In this document: positions 25,135-32,850 of the stretch, piece by piece
Numbering within the stretch: position 1 is the first letter of the stretch
Layout of the letters: each line of letters opens with the position of its first letter
Assembly (NCBI GenBank): GCA_029880385.1
Contig: JAOUOM010000001.1
Coordinates: forward strand, 1-32,850
Direction of reading: 5' to 3'
DNA from: Cyclobacteriaceae bacterium
GTDB taxonomy: Bacteria > Bacteroidota > Bacteroidia > Cytophagales > Cyclobacteriaceae
Length of the DNA: 32,850 bases
Translations under genes and position numbers: made by a program
Notes under the pieces: generated by a model
Seen by the model: the letters and a program-made list of their open reading frames with translations, nothing else
Told to the model about the DNA's origin: nothing
Databases searched by the model: none

Positions 25135-25638
25135 GTGATTGATGAATTACTGGAACCATACAGGGAGAATTTAGGTCCACACTACCCCACCTATCGAAAC
25201 CACGCACATCGTGTATATGAATATGCACGTATCTTTTGCCTGCAAAATGAAAGCATTAAACTACAACTATGCGCAGCTTTCCATGACCTGGCTATCTGGA
25301 CAGGCAATTCCATGGATTATTTACATGATTCTGCTGAAATCGCCCGTGCCTATACCGAAACAAATCAACCGTATATTGTTAGCGACGAAATTGTTTTCAT
25401 TATAAAAAACCACCATCGTCTACGTCGCATAAAGGGTCATCTGGAAGGCGAATCCTTTCGGAAAGCCGACCTGATCGACCTTTCTGCTGGCTTGATTCAT
25501 TTCAATATCCCACCTTCGCTTATACGGGAAACAGAATCAAAATTTCCCCGTCTGGGATTTACCAAACTCATATTGAATTTAACCTTTCATTGGGCGTTGC
25601 GGCACCCCTACAGGCCTTTTCCCATGATCCGAATTTGA
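25135..25638 (+). CDS. HD-domain hydrolase-like protein
   Basis: A 167-aa protein with an HD metal-dependent phosphohydrolase pattern: NHAHRVYEYARIF gives the first histidine, AAFHDLAIWTG the HD pair, and KADLIDLS a later aspartate. It starts with GTG, directly after the superoxide dismutase terminator, and no better ATG is in frame. Substrates of small HD proteins are often nucleotides; none is indicated here. Its last 60 bases overlap the end of the minus-strand histidine kinase, tail to tail. Confidence 0.8.
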   Translation: MIDELLEPYRENLGPHYPTYRNHAHRVYEYARIFCLQNESIKLQLCAAFHDLAIWTGNSMDYLHDSAEIARAYTETNQPYIVSDEIVFIIKNHHRLRRIKGHLEGESFRKADLIDLSAGLIHFNIPPSLIRETESKFPRLGFTKLILNLTFHWALRHPYRPFPMIRI

Positions 25639-27063
25639 TTTATCTGCATTATATATGGGCAGATAGACATGAAAAATTGTTCCGGATTGAGATGTCTCAA
25701 AATTTAGGGTGCCACCATGTTCCTCTATAATTCCTTTTGAAATCGACAACCCCAGCCCCGTTCCCTTCCCTACCTCTTTGGTTGTAAAAAAAGGATCAAA
25801 AATAAACGGCTGATCCTTTTCAGGTATTCCTTTCCCCGAATCACTTATCTGGACATGAACCCGGTCAGATTCTTCTATTTCGGTGGCAACACCTATTTTC
25901 CCATCCCCTTCGATCGCCTGTATGGCATTTGAAAGCAGGTTCATGAATACTTGCGCGATTTTTCCTTCGTTTCCGTATACAATGGGCATTTCGCCATATT
26001 TCTTCTCTACCACTATCCGGTCTTCCAGCTTATTGTTCAGCAAGGTGAGCGTCACATCAAGACTTCTCAATATATCAAAGGGCAAAAATTCAACAGATTG
26101 ATTACGTGAATAAATATTCAGGCTTTTGACAATCTCAGCTGTACGTCGCGCACCTTCATTTACCGTATATACCAATTGCTCAAATTCTTCCTTTAATACA
26201 TCGTATTTAATCTTCTCCTTATATCTTCGTATACTGCTCAGACTGTCTTTTACCTCATCAGAAACACTGGGATTTGACGATATACCAATTTCACATTTAG
26301 TCCGCAATTGCTCGAGCATCAAAATTTCATCCTTCAGTTTCAGTAATTCATTGCTACTTCCTTGTAAAAAATTTACCGGATTATTAATTTCATGCGCAAT
26401 CCCTGCTGTTAATTGGCCTAACGCTGCGAATTTTTCTGATTCGATCAGTTTCTGGGTTGTAAGCTTCACATCCTGAATCGATTGTCGCAATTTTTGGTTT
26501 GATTTTTTTACGAAATACCGAAACAGAAACATGAAATAAAGACTTACGGAAAAAATATACAGGTGATTAAACATATCAAATACAGGTCTGTACTCCACGG
26601 GTATCAAATTTATGTAGGAATATCCCGTGTAATACATTAATCCAAACCCGATGATGCTAATCACAGACAGGCTGACAAAAACGTAGCGATCCTTCCTTTC
26701 ATAATAGAAAAAACTTAAGGCAGGCCCCAAAAGTAAATGAGGAACCATTGCCGAGTGGATTCCTCCTGTGTAAACTACCTGATAAAAAAAACCAAAAAAA
26801 GTAAGCAAAACAGACAACCGGAACGTCCATAATTCGCCAAGGCGAAAATTCATAGAAATACGAAGCAAATAAAAAGCTATAAAAAGTACAATCGCAAGGT
26901 ATACCAATGGATAGACACTCATCAATACATAAAATAAACCGTAACTAGCAGAAGAGATCAATGCAGCCAGGGAAAGCTTCAGGTAAAGCTTTTTTTGGTA
27001 AACAGGTTTAAATCCATCATGTCCTTGTTTTGATCCTGCCAACGAAGTGCCTTGAAATGTCAC
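25579..27063 (-). CDS. membrane sensor histidine kinase, TGGIHS-type sensor
   Basis: A 494-aa sensor kinase. The first 190 residues hold about six membrane spans with little loop, carrying TGGIHSAMVPHLLLGP (99-114) and RPVFDMFNH (159-167). A coiled linker leads to the phosphoacceptor domain: GQLTAGIAHEINNPVNF with His224. The ATPase domain has NLLSNAIQAI, DSGKGIP, FDPFFTTKEVGKGTGLGLSISKG and IIEEHGG. All motifs are intact. The GIAHEINNP form is typical of the HisKA group that often pairs with CheY-like or NtrC-type regulators. It is a clear paralogue of the kinase at 27993. A tail of about 20 residues after the ATPase domain (NADKSNSDHGKRPVG) overlaps the HD gene. No adjacent response regulator belongs uniquely to it. 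Confidence 0.92.
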   Translation of the reverse strand: MTFQGTSLAGSKQGHDGFKPVYQKKLYLKLSLAALISSASYGLFYVLMSVYPLVYLAIVLFIAFYLLRISMNFRLGELWTFRLSVLLTFFGFFYQVVYTGGIHSAMVPHLLLGPALSFFYYERKDRYVFVSLSVISIIGFGLMYYTGYSYINLIPVEYRPVFDMFNHLYIFSVSLYFMFLFRYFVKKSNQKLRQSIQDVKLTTQKLIESEKFAALGQLTAGIAHEINNPVNFLQGSSNELLKLKDEILMLEQLRTKCEIGISSNPSVSDEVKDSLSSIRRYKEKIKYDVLKEEFEQLVYTVNEGARRTAEIVKSLNIYSRNQSVEFLPFDILRSLDVTLTLLNNKLEDRIVVEKKYGEMPIVYGNEGKIAQVFMNLLSNAIQAIEGDGKIGVATEIEESDRVHVQISDSGKGIPEKDQPFIFDPFFTTKEVGKGTGLGLSISKGIIEEHGGTLNFETSQSGTIFHVYLPIYNADKSNSDHGKRPVGVPQRPMKG

Positions 27064-27111
27064 AAATTATTTTTTTCCTAAAATTACAAAACATTATTTA
27101 TTGAAAAGGAA

Positions 27112-27600
27112 ATGAAACCTGAGAGGGAGCTACAAAAAGCACGAAATGAACAAAAGGCAAATCGAAAACTTGTCGATGAGTTAAAAAAACAAAAGCCCAA
27201 AAAACTGGACGATCTTTTTTATCATGCACATGATGTAATATTTGGGCAAATCGATTGCCTGGAATGTGCCAACTGTTGTAAAACCACAAGCCCTCCTTTT
27301 ACCACTTCAGACATTAACCGGATTAGTAAGCACTTAAGGCTAAAGCCGGGTAATTTTATTCAAAACTTTTTATATGTAGATAACGAAGGGGATTATGTAC
27401 TCAAAACCACACCCTGCCCCTTCCTAAAAAACAACAACAAATGTGAAATTTATGAAGAAAGGCCTTCTGCATGCCAAGGCTACCCACATACCAATAGAAA
27501 AAGAATTCATGAAATTTTAAACCTAACCCTAACCAACTCGCTTATTTGTCCGGCTGTGGCTGGAATTTTAGAATTAATCAGGAAAGACAGAAAATCCTAG
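27112..27600 (+). CDS. YkgJ-family cysteine cluster protein
   Basis: A 162-aa protein with the zinc/iron chelating CxxCxxCC pattern (DCLECANCCKTTSPPF) and further cysteines in TTPCPFLKNNNKCEIYEERPSACQGYP and SLICPAVAG, the standard YkgJ/UPF0153 arrangement. A metal or iron-sulfur centre is likely, with function unknown. The N-terminal 45 residues are charged and helical (KARNEQKANRKLVDELKKQK). It is divergent from one kinase (49-base gap) and converges with the response regulator (4-base gap), so it sits inside the signalling cluster; a link to it is unproven. Confidence 0.88.
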   Translation: MKPERELQKARNEQKANRKLVDELKKQKPKKLDDLFYHAHDVIFGQIDCLECANCCKTTSPPFTTSDINRISKHLRLKPGNFIQNFLYVDNEGDYVLKTTPCPFLKNNNKCEIYEERPSACQGYPHTNRKRIHEILNLTLTNSLICPAVAGILELIRKDRKS

Positions 27601-27604
27601 CCTT

Positions 27605-27979
27605 TTAAAATGAATTACCCGAAAGAGCCTCCTTAATAGCACCACTTATGGTTTGCTCATCAAAAGGCTTGGAAATCAATTCAATATCTTGTGATTTAAT
27701 GTCTTCTTCATCTACCATTCCCATAAAACCTGTTACCATAATTACAGGAATGCTTGGACGTATTTCTCGTACCAGATGCGTGAGTTCAAGCCCATTCATG
27801 CCCGGCATTTTAAAATCGGTCACCATTAAATCAAATTCCGTTCCCTTAATCTCGTTCAGGGCTTCTTGTCCGCCTGTTGCGGTCGTAACATCATAGACTC
27901 GCCTAAACATGATTTTAAACATCATGAGATTGTGTGGCTCATCATCTACGTATAGGATATGTGGTCTGGCTTGGCTCAT
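27605..27979 (-). CDS. receiver-only response regulator
   Basis: A 124-aa CheY-like receiver. The acidic pocket is LYVDDEPHN, the phosphoacceptor is D55 in LMVTDFKMPGMNG, the switch threonine is in VIMVTGF and the lysine in LISKPFDE. There is no output domain, so it must act through a partner. The ATG at 27979 was chosen; a GTG three codons upstream, 4 bases after the kinase stop, is equally possible. It is in one operon with the kinase at 27993 and is its likely phosphorylation partner. Confidence 0.93.
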   Translation of the reverse strand: MSQARPHILYVDDEPHNLMMFKIMFRRVYDVTTATGGQEALNEIKGTEFDLMVTDFKMPGMNGLELTHLVREIRPSIPVIMVTGFMGMVDEEDIKSQDIELISKPFDEQTISGAIKEALSGNSF

Positions 27980-27992
27980 TTCAAACACAAGA

Positions 27993-29447
27993 TTACAAAT
28001 TTTTCGCTTGACTTTTTGGAAGTTCTATGGTAAATGTAACCCCTTTTTCCTTATTATTTGATACAGAAATTGACCCTTTGTGCTCATCAATAATTCCCTT
28101 GGAAATCGACAAGCCCAGGCCTGTCCCGCTACCCACTTCCTTGGTAGTAAAAAAAGGCTCAAAAATCTTCGATATTACTTGCGGATCAATCCCTCTTCCT
28201 GTATCTGAGATTTTAATAGATGTGAATCCTGATTGAATAGTATCATCTATTGAAATACTTATTTCACCGTCTCGTCCTTCAAGGGAATGAATGGCATTCA
28301 CCAAAATATTCATAAATACCTGACTCAATTTACTGGCACTCCCCTCCACCCAAATTTCACTTTTGTATTCTTTTCTGACATGGATTCCTTCACCAATCTG
28401 GCTTTTCAGCAACATCAGGGTTGAATTCATGTTTTCTGAGAGATTTACGTCCTCAAATGTATCCTGATCCATTCTCGAAAAAACACGAAGGCCCTTTACA
28501 ATGGCAGATGTCCGGTCAGAACCGTGCATTATGGATTCCATTAACGTATGTACTTCTTCTTTTAACGTATCAAATCCAATATCTTCCCTGCACTTTTTCA
28601 ATAATTCAATCCGATCATTCACATAGGCATGCAACTCTTCACCCCTGAGGGTATGACTAACATGCTCCACATCACGGATGCAATTGTCATTTTCCTGCTG
28701 AAATTTCATAAAATCTTCCATGGCCTTCGACAGGTTGGTAATACCCAACTGTATGAAATTTACGGGGTTATTTATTTCATGAGCGATCCCTGCTGTCAAT
28801 TGCCCCAAAGAAGCCATCTTCTCGGACTCTACCAGCATCCTGGATTTTTCACGCAAGTCATCGTAGGCATTTTCCAGCCGCATATGAGCTAAAATCATCT
28901 GATTTTTAAAAAAATACACCAACATCAATACAACTGACATCAACAAAATATAATTGGCCAAATCAAACACCGGCTGATCTTCCGTTGATAACTGAGATGT
29001 CAGGTCAACCCCATAAATATCCAGTAGCCACAAAACAAATACCGTAAGGCCCACCAGGACATTTAACACTATCAGGTCTTTTTTACCCTGATATAAAATA
29101 CTGTTGAGTGGCACAAAAAGCAATAAGGGAATGGCTGACGAATGTATCCCTCCTGTCAGACAAATTTCAAAAACCAGGGAGTAATAAATCATGCCGATCA
29201 CCAGCCGGAAAATTGCGATAACACTCGTAGTAACCCGGATGGTCACCAGGTACAATCCCCCAAAAACAAGGGAAGCAAACAGGGTGTGATAAAATAAAAT
29301 AGTCAGGCCCGAATGGTAAAAAATAAAACCAAAAACAAAAGTGGCCAGCAATGCCAGACCAGTAAAAATGAAAAGCATCTTTTTGTTCAACCCTTCCAGC
29401 GAAGTGACAGAAAGCAATTCTTTTCCTATAACATCCTTCAATAACAT
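27993..29447 (-). CDS. membrane sensor histidine kinase, TGGIHS-type sensor (paralogue)
   Basis: A 484-aa sensor kinase built like the kinase at 25579. About six spans occupy residues 24-185, with TGGIHSSAIPLLLFVP (98-113) and QPVFDLANY (158-166) at the same positions. The linker LENAYDDLREKSRMLVESEK is followed by GQLTAGIAHEINNPVNF with His223, then NILVNAIHSL, DTGRGID, FEPFFTTKEVGSGTGLGLSISKG and IIDEHKGS. All catalytic motifs are present. The response regulator follows immediately, so this is the complete pair of the two. The conserved intramembrane sensor suggests a membrane-located signal such as a lipid, quinone or redox state, by loose analogy with RegB's GGxxNPF motif; that is inference. 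Confidence 0.93.
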   Translation of the reverse strand: MLLKDVIGKELLSVTSLEGLNKKMLFIFTGLALLATFVFGFIFYHSGLTILFYHTLFASLVFGGLYLVTIRVTTSVIAIFRLVIGMIYYSLVFEICLTGGIHSSAIPLLLFVPLNSILYQGKKDLIVLNVLVGLTVFVLWLLDIYGVDLTSQLSTEDQPVFDLANYILLMSVVLMLVYFFKNQMILAHMRLENAYDDLREKSRMLVESEKMASLGQLTAGIAHEINNPVNFIQLGITNLSKAMEDFMKFQQENDNCIRDVEHVSHTLRGEELHAYVNDRIELLKKCREDIGFDTLKEEVHTLMESIMHGSDRTSAIVKGLRVFSRMDQDTFEDVNLSENMNSTLMLLKSQIGEGIHVRKEYKSEIWVEGSASKLSQVFMNILVNAIHSLEGRDGEISISIDDTIQSGFTSIKISDTGRGIDPQVISKIFEPFFTTKEVGSGTGLGLSISKGIIDEHKGSISVSNNKEKGVTFTIELPKSQAKNL

Positions 29448-29651
29448 CTTACGTATAATCTGAAAAAAACCAAAAAAATTCAGGTATCGTCCCTAAAAAT
29501 CAGTGTAATTAACCACATTTCAGGCAAATAGTTACACCCAAAAAATCGTAACACCCCTTTAAAAAACAACCACACAGGCTTCTCTATGCGTATATTTATA
29601 ACTTTCTTGCAAGAACCATTCGTTCCGTGCGACTCGTAACCAATCATTTAA

Positions 29652-30341
29652 ATGGATCAAACGCAAATCAACCAGCTTTTAGTATCCTATGCCGATGCTT
29701 CGTACAAACAAAGCCTGAGCCGTTTTGGCATTCCGACGGATAATGTACTGGGTGTCAGAAAACCACATTTAAAAAGTTTGGCAAAGTCCATTGGCAAAAA
29801 CCATGACCTTGCAGTGGAGTTATGGAACCTTCCGGTTCATGAAAATAAACTGCTTGCCTGCCTGCTTGCCGAGCCAAAACACTTGAGCAGGGAAACGACC
29901 TGGCAATGGGCTATTTCCCTATATTCCTGGGATCTTTGTGATTCGGCCTGTATGTTGTTTGCTAAACTTCCGTTTGCCCGTTCGATTGCAATCGAATGGA
30001 TTGATGACCAACGTGAGTTTGTTCGTCGTGCCGGGCTGGTAACGCTTACGTTACTTGTCGTCCATGATAAAAAAATGAGTAACGATGACATATTGCCCTT
30101 TTTGAATTTTGTCAAACAACACGCCACAGACGAACGCAACTTTGTGATGAAAGCCGTCAACTGGCTTTTGAGGCAAATAGGAAAGCGCAACCTCGCCCTC
30201 CATACACACGCACTGGCACTGGCGCATGAACTTGCAACATCCTCTGCCAAACCTGCCCGATGGATTGGTCAAAATGCAAGGAGGGAGCTCGCCCTACCCA
30301 AGCAAATCGAACGGTTGAAAGCAAAGGATAAATCAATATAA
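29652..30341 (+). CDS. DNA alkylation repair protein, AlkD-like
   Basis: A 229-aa all-helical HEAT-like repeat protein of the AlkD family, DNA glycosylases that remove alkylated bases. Typical features are the opening LSRFGIPTDNVLGVRKPHLKSLAK, then HENKLLACLLAE, WDLCDSACMLFAKLP, DDQREFVRRAGLVTLTLLVVHDKK and DERNFVMKAVNWLLRQIGKRN. The length fits. The late motif WLLRQIGKRN is the conserved helix of the family. It is a monocistronic plus-strand gene between signalling and outer-membrane genes. Confidence 0.93.
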   Translation: MDQTQINQLLVSYADASYKQSLSRFGIPTDNVLGVRKPHLKSLAKSIGKNHDLAVELWNLPVHENKLLACLLAEPKHLSRETTWQWAISLYSWDLCDSACMLFAKLPFARSIAIEWIDDQREFVRRAGLVTLTLLVVHDKKMSNDDILPFLNFVKQHATDERNFVMKAVNWLLRQIGKRNLALHTHALALAHELATSSAKPARWIGQNARRELALPKQIERLKAKDKSI

Positions 30342-30367
30342 CCGTTTACGAAACTATTTTGAAACAT

Positions 30368-30390
30368 AAAAAAAGGGGCGCAAGGCCCCC
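30368..30390 (-). terminator. intrinsic terminator of the outer-membrane protein gene
   Basis: On the minus strand GGGGCCTTGCGCCCC is followed by a seven-T run. The plus strand lacks a T run after the stem, so it mainly serves the minus-strand gene that ends at 30415. Confidence 0.75.
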
Positions 30391-30414
30391 GTATTATTCA
30401 TCTAATTCAGTGAA

Positions 30415-31053
30415 TTATTTTCCCAAATCAGCCAATGCATAGGCAATGGATACCTGGAACATCGAATTCTTGACCGCTGTAACAGATGATGCCAGGCTGT
30501 TGACATCTGATAACCCGAGCACATATCGCGCATGAATATCCAGTCCAAATGGCAAATCAATACCTGCCCCAAAATTTGCTCCCAGATCGGACCCTTTCAA
30601 CTTGTCCTTGATATCGGAACTGGTGATGGATCCGGAAATATCATCCTGCTGCACACTTGACATCAGGAAACCAAATTGGGGGCCTACTTGTACGTTTACG
30701 CCTGCCGCCAGATAGACTTTGAGCATGACGGGCACAGTGAGGTAATGAAATTTTTGCACTGCATCATAAACGGTAGTTCCTCCCAGGTTCACATCGGTGA
30801 ATTTGAAGTCAAAGCTCTGGAAAGAATACAGTACCTCTGGCTGAACGGCTATTTTACTGACCTTGGCACGGCCAAACAAGCCAAAATGATAGCCAGAAGC
30901 CCCCTGAGCATCTGAAATGGAAATCCCATCCTTAATGGACAAAGCATCTGCCGATGGGAAATTAAGTCCTCCTTTGAGGCCAAACGCCAACCCCTGTCCA
31001 TAAACAAGTGCTGTAGAAAATACAAAGAGAAAAACGAAACTAAGTTTTTTCAT
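30415..31053 (-). CDS. outer-membrane beta-barrel protein
   Basis: A 212-aa protein with a signal peptide (MKKLSFVFLFVFSTALVYG, then QG). The mature part is made of alternating short strands: LAFGLKGGLNFPSADAL, YHFGLFGRAKVSKIAVQPEVLYSF, FHYLTVPVMLKVYLAAGVNVQVGPQFG, LGANFGAGIDLPFGLDIHARYVLGLS and FQVSIAYALADLGK. This is the small barrel fold common in Bacteroidota (OMP_b-brl_2 type). Its role is probably structural or porin-like; no ligand is indicated. The ATG at 31053 was chosen because it gives the conventional MKK leader; an ATG two codons earlier is possible. Confidence 0.9.
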   Translation of the reverse strand: MKKLSFVFLFVFSTALVYGQGLAFGLKGGLNFPSADALSIKDGISISDAQGASGYHFGLFGRAKVSKIAVQPEVLYSFQSFDFKFTDVNLGGTTVYDAVQKFHYLTVPVMLKVYLAAGVNVQVGPQFGFLMSSVQQDDISGSITSSDIKDKLKGSDLGANFGAGIDLPFGLDIHARYVLGLSDVNSLASSVTAVKNSMFQVSIAYALADLGK

Positions 31054-31270
31054 AATCATTCAATTTTTATTGTACGTTGGGATAGTGAAAGAATTCATCC
31101 TAATTATTTCGGAAAATTATATGATTTATCTGACCTTTTTATACGATGAGTTCCATCAATTGAAAAAAACAACCTTCCATGAAAATGGTTCGGTAGCAAA
31201 GGTCAATTCATGCAACATTCCGGACAACTAACGTAAAGAGCGGCAAGATGTTATTTTTACTTTTCCTTCT

Positions 31271-32641
31271 TTATTGGGTCAGCACACGATACCCATATGG
31301 TTCCAGTTCAACAGAAACTCCTATCGATGTGCTTTTCGCCGTAAATGCATCCACCCAGTTGGTCTGCTGCAACTCTGCCGGCATCGTAAACACAGTGGTA
31401 ACCGGCCTCACATTGACCAAAACCAGTACTTTTTCCGATCCGCCAGAGCGAAGGAATGCCACCACGTCATCATGAGCATATGTGGTGAGTTGCCCCGTTT
31501 TCAATGCCGGAATCTGATGGTATATGGCAAAAAGCTGGCGGTAAAACATTTCCATATCCCTGTTTTGTGACCAGTCAATGGGCGAAGCATAAAAGAAGGG
31601 GACGTTAGTAGCCCTCCCTACTTCCTGGCTGCCATAGATCATGGGCACACCTCCCATATATGCCGTAATAACCGAAGCCGCCATGGCCCCGGTTTTTCCT
31701 TTAAATAAAGTCACTGGCGTCGCATCCCAGGCAGATTCATCATGGTTCGTCGTAAAACGTAATTTCTCACCGCCGGATGGGATCGCCTTGTACTCATCCA
31801 CATGTACCTGGGCAAGGGTACTGGCCGGTACCCCGTTGAAAACATCCTTTAGTTTTGAGTAAAAAGCCCAGGAATAATTCATCTGAAACCCCGCAGTAAA
31901 ATGATCGGCACGTTCCCCTTCTGCTAAGAGGATCAACGATCGTCCCGGAAGACCCGAAAGTGAATCGATGGCCTGTTTCCAAAAAGAAAATGGGACAAAA
32001 TCAGCAGCATCACATCGGAAACCATCAATATTTGCCTCCAAAGCCCAGTATTTCATCGCGGCCACCATGGCCAGTCTCATATCCTGATTGAAAAAATTCA
32101 AATCCGCCACATCCTGCCAATTGGTACCCGGAGGATGAACAATTTCTCCATTTACCTTGGTATACCACGATGGATGGCTGATCCAGGGATTGTCCCACGA
32201 ACTATGGTTGGCCACCCAGTCGATGATCACGGCCATGTCCCTGCTGTGGGCTGCATCGACAAGTGCACGCAAATCATCCAGGCCCCCGAATTCAGGGTTC
32301 ACTTCCTTGTAATTTCGTACACAATACGGTGAATTGACCGACTTGAGCTGTCCGATCGGGTGTATGGGCATCAACCAGATCACATTTACACCCAGCTTTC
32401 TGATGCTGTCGATCCGGTCAATAACACCCTGTAAATCCCCCGATGGACTAAACGCCCGTACATTGATCTCATACATCACAATATCCTGTACCAAGGGCAC
32501 TTTGTCAAAGGGCACCCCATATTGCACAGGTTCTTTTTCGATCGTATCAGGTGTGATCGGTACCGGCTTTTCCCTGCATGACCCTAACGTGACAAAAAGG
32601 ACGAAAATCGGTAAGAAGGAAAGGTGGAATTTGGATTTCAT
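31271..32641 (-). CDS. GH13 alpha-amylase-family lipoprotein
   Basis: A 456-aa glycoside hydrolase family 13 protein acting on alpha-glucans. The leader ends in a lipobox-like FVTLGSC, so it is probably a lipoprotein. Barrel motifs are IYEINVRAFSPSG-like VMYEINVRAF, VIIDWVANHSS (motif I), IDGFRCDAADFV with nucleophile D211, LLAEGE with acid/base E241 and TTNHDESA with D301. The C-terminal part, VLVLVNVRPVTTVF to YGYRVL, is the small beta domain. All catalytic residues look intact. It stands alone, without SusC/SusD genes in view. A second ATG two codons upstream is possible. Confidence 0.94.
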   Translation of the reverse strand: MKSKFHLSFLPIFVLFVTLGSCREKPVPITPDTIEKEPVQYGVPFDKVPLVQDIVMYEINVRAFSPSGDLQGVIDRIDSIRKLGVNVIWLMPIHPIGQLKSVNSPYCVRNYKEVNPEFGGLDDLRALVDAAHSRDMAVIIDWVANHSSWDNPWISHPSWYTKVNGEIVHPPGTNWQDVADLNFFNQDMRLAMVAAMKYWALEANIDGFRCDAADFVPFSFWKQAIDSLSGLPGRSLILLAEGERADHFTAGFQMNYSWAFYSKLKDVFNGVPASTLAQVHVDEYKAIPSGGEKLRFTTNHDESAWDATPVTLFKGKTGAMAASVITAYMGGVPMIYGSQEVGRATNVPFFYASPIDWSQNRDMEMFYRQLFAIYHQIPALKTGQLTTYAHDDVVAFLRSGGSEKVLVLVNVRPVTTVFTMPAELQQTNWVDAFTAKSTSIGVSVELEPYGYRVLTQ

Positions 32642-32663
32642 ACGCATCTTCGTTTCTGTCGTT

Positions 32664-32671
32664 CAAAACTA
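32664..32671 (-). promoter_or_regulatory. TAnnTTTG -7 element before the GH13 gene
   Basis: On the minus strand this reads TAGTTTTG, an exact match to the -7 consensus, 22 bases from the start codon. CAAA (a TTTG on the minus strand) lies at 32697-32700, somewhat farther than the ideal spacing. The match is short and could be chance. Confidence 0.35.
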
Positions 32672-32754
32672 AGGAAAGAACAAGGAACACGCTCCACAAA
32701 ATCACAAATCACCTGTAAGGAAAGAGAACCGAGTTTTTACAAATACAAATATTT

Positions 32755-32783
32755 TTAACCTTTTGGTTAAACCATTTAGTTTA
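32755..32783. promoter_or_regulatory. overlapping dyads before the TetR-type gene
   Basis: TTAACC (32755-32760) and GGTTAA (32765-32770) are a perfect inverted repeat across TTTT. TAAAC (32768-32772) and GTTTA (32779-32783) form a second dyad overlapping it. A near -7 element TATCTTTC follows at 32782-32789. This is a plausible autoregulatory operator of the TetR-type gene at 32803; binding is inferred. Confidence 0.45.
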
Positions 32784-32802
32784 TCTTTCGTACCTTTACC
32801 GT

Positions 32803-32850
32803 ATGACCGAAGAACGAACAACCGAATACAAAATACTTGAAGCTGCGCGG
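32803..32850 (+). CDS. TetR-family regulator (N-terminus only)
   Basis: Only 16 codons are visible before the window ends: MTEERTTEYKILEAAR. The KILEAAR stretch is typical of the first helix of TetR-type DNA-binding domains, and the upstream dyads support a self-regulating repressor. The rest of the gene and its targets are outside the window. Confidence 0.6.
   Translation, partial: MTEERTTEYKILEAAR

Noticed and set aside
1..32850. CRISPR array, prophage, toxin-antitoxin or defence island
   Set aside because: No regularly spaced repeats, cas genes, phage genes or paired toxin/antitoxin genes were found; most genes are ordinary chromosomal functions.

Overview
The window looks like a chromosomal segment from a Bacteroidota bacterium, probably in the Cytophagales. 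The pointers are a SusC/BtuB-type TonB receptor, an outer-membrane barrel protein, the gluconate 2-dehydrogenase subunit 3/GMC oxidoreductase/TIM-barrel cassette, a monomeric NADP isocitrate dehydrogenase, A-rich start contexts with little Shine-Dalgarno sequence, and a Bacteroidota-type -7 element (TAnnTTTG) just upstream of the B12 riboswitch. The lineage is inferred from gene content and was not tested by a search. I saw no rRNA, tRNA, CRISPR array, insertion sequence or phage gene. The core is housekeeping, with some accessory and signalling genes.

Layout. Positions 1-1568 hold the N-terminal part of a cobalamin TonB receptor on the minus strand, its B12 riboswitch and promoter. Positions 1569-2338 are an AT-rich gap without a gene, ending in a perfect 10-bp-arm palindrome just before a soluble double-PAS histidine kinase (2339-3790). 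The response regulator after it (3925-4334) is broken by a one-base frameshift. A SAM methyltransferase, a sulfotransferase-like protein (minus), a UvrD/PcrA helicase, an unknown 88-aa protein and a FAN1-like VRR-NUC nuclease follow (4438-10399). Helicase, unknown gene and nuclease run in one direction and may form a DNA-repair neighbourhood.

Positions 10443-13756 hold a sugar-oxidation cassette: a GMC oxidoreductase and a gluconate-dehydrogenase subunit-3 protein, both minus, divergent from a Tat-exported hydroxypyruvate-isomerase-like TIM barrel. Next come monomeric isocitrate dehydrogenase, PanB and a thioredoxin-fold protein (all minus), then a secreted amidohydrolase and a TPR lipoprotein candidate (plus). 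Glycerophosphodiesterase and AspRS are on the minus strand, and a secreted unknown, TadA, Mn-type superoxide dismutase and an HD-domain protein are on the plus strand.

Positions 25579-29447 are a signalling cluster: two membrane histidine kinases with the same uncharacterised multi-span N-terminal sensor (shared TGGIHS and PVFD motifs), a receiver-only response regulator and, in between, a YkgJ-type cysteine-cluster protein. The window closes with an AlkD-like glycosylase, an outer-membrane barrel protein, a GH13 lipoprotein and the first codons of a TetR-type regulator behind overlapping dyads.

The observations most worth following are the shared kinase sensor module, the inverted-repeat arrangement that includes the FAN1 start codon, the unknown 88-aa gene next to it, and two places where a one-base change in a homopolymer would restore a reading frame.
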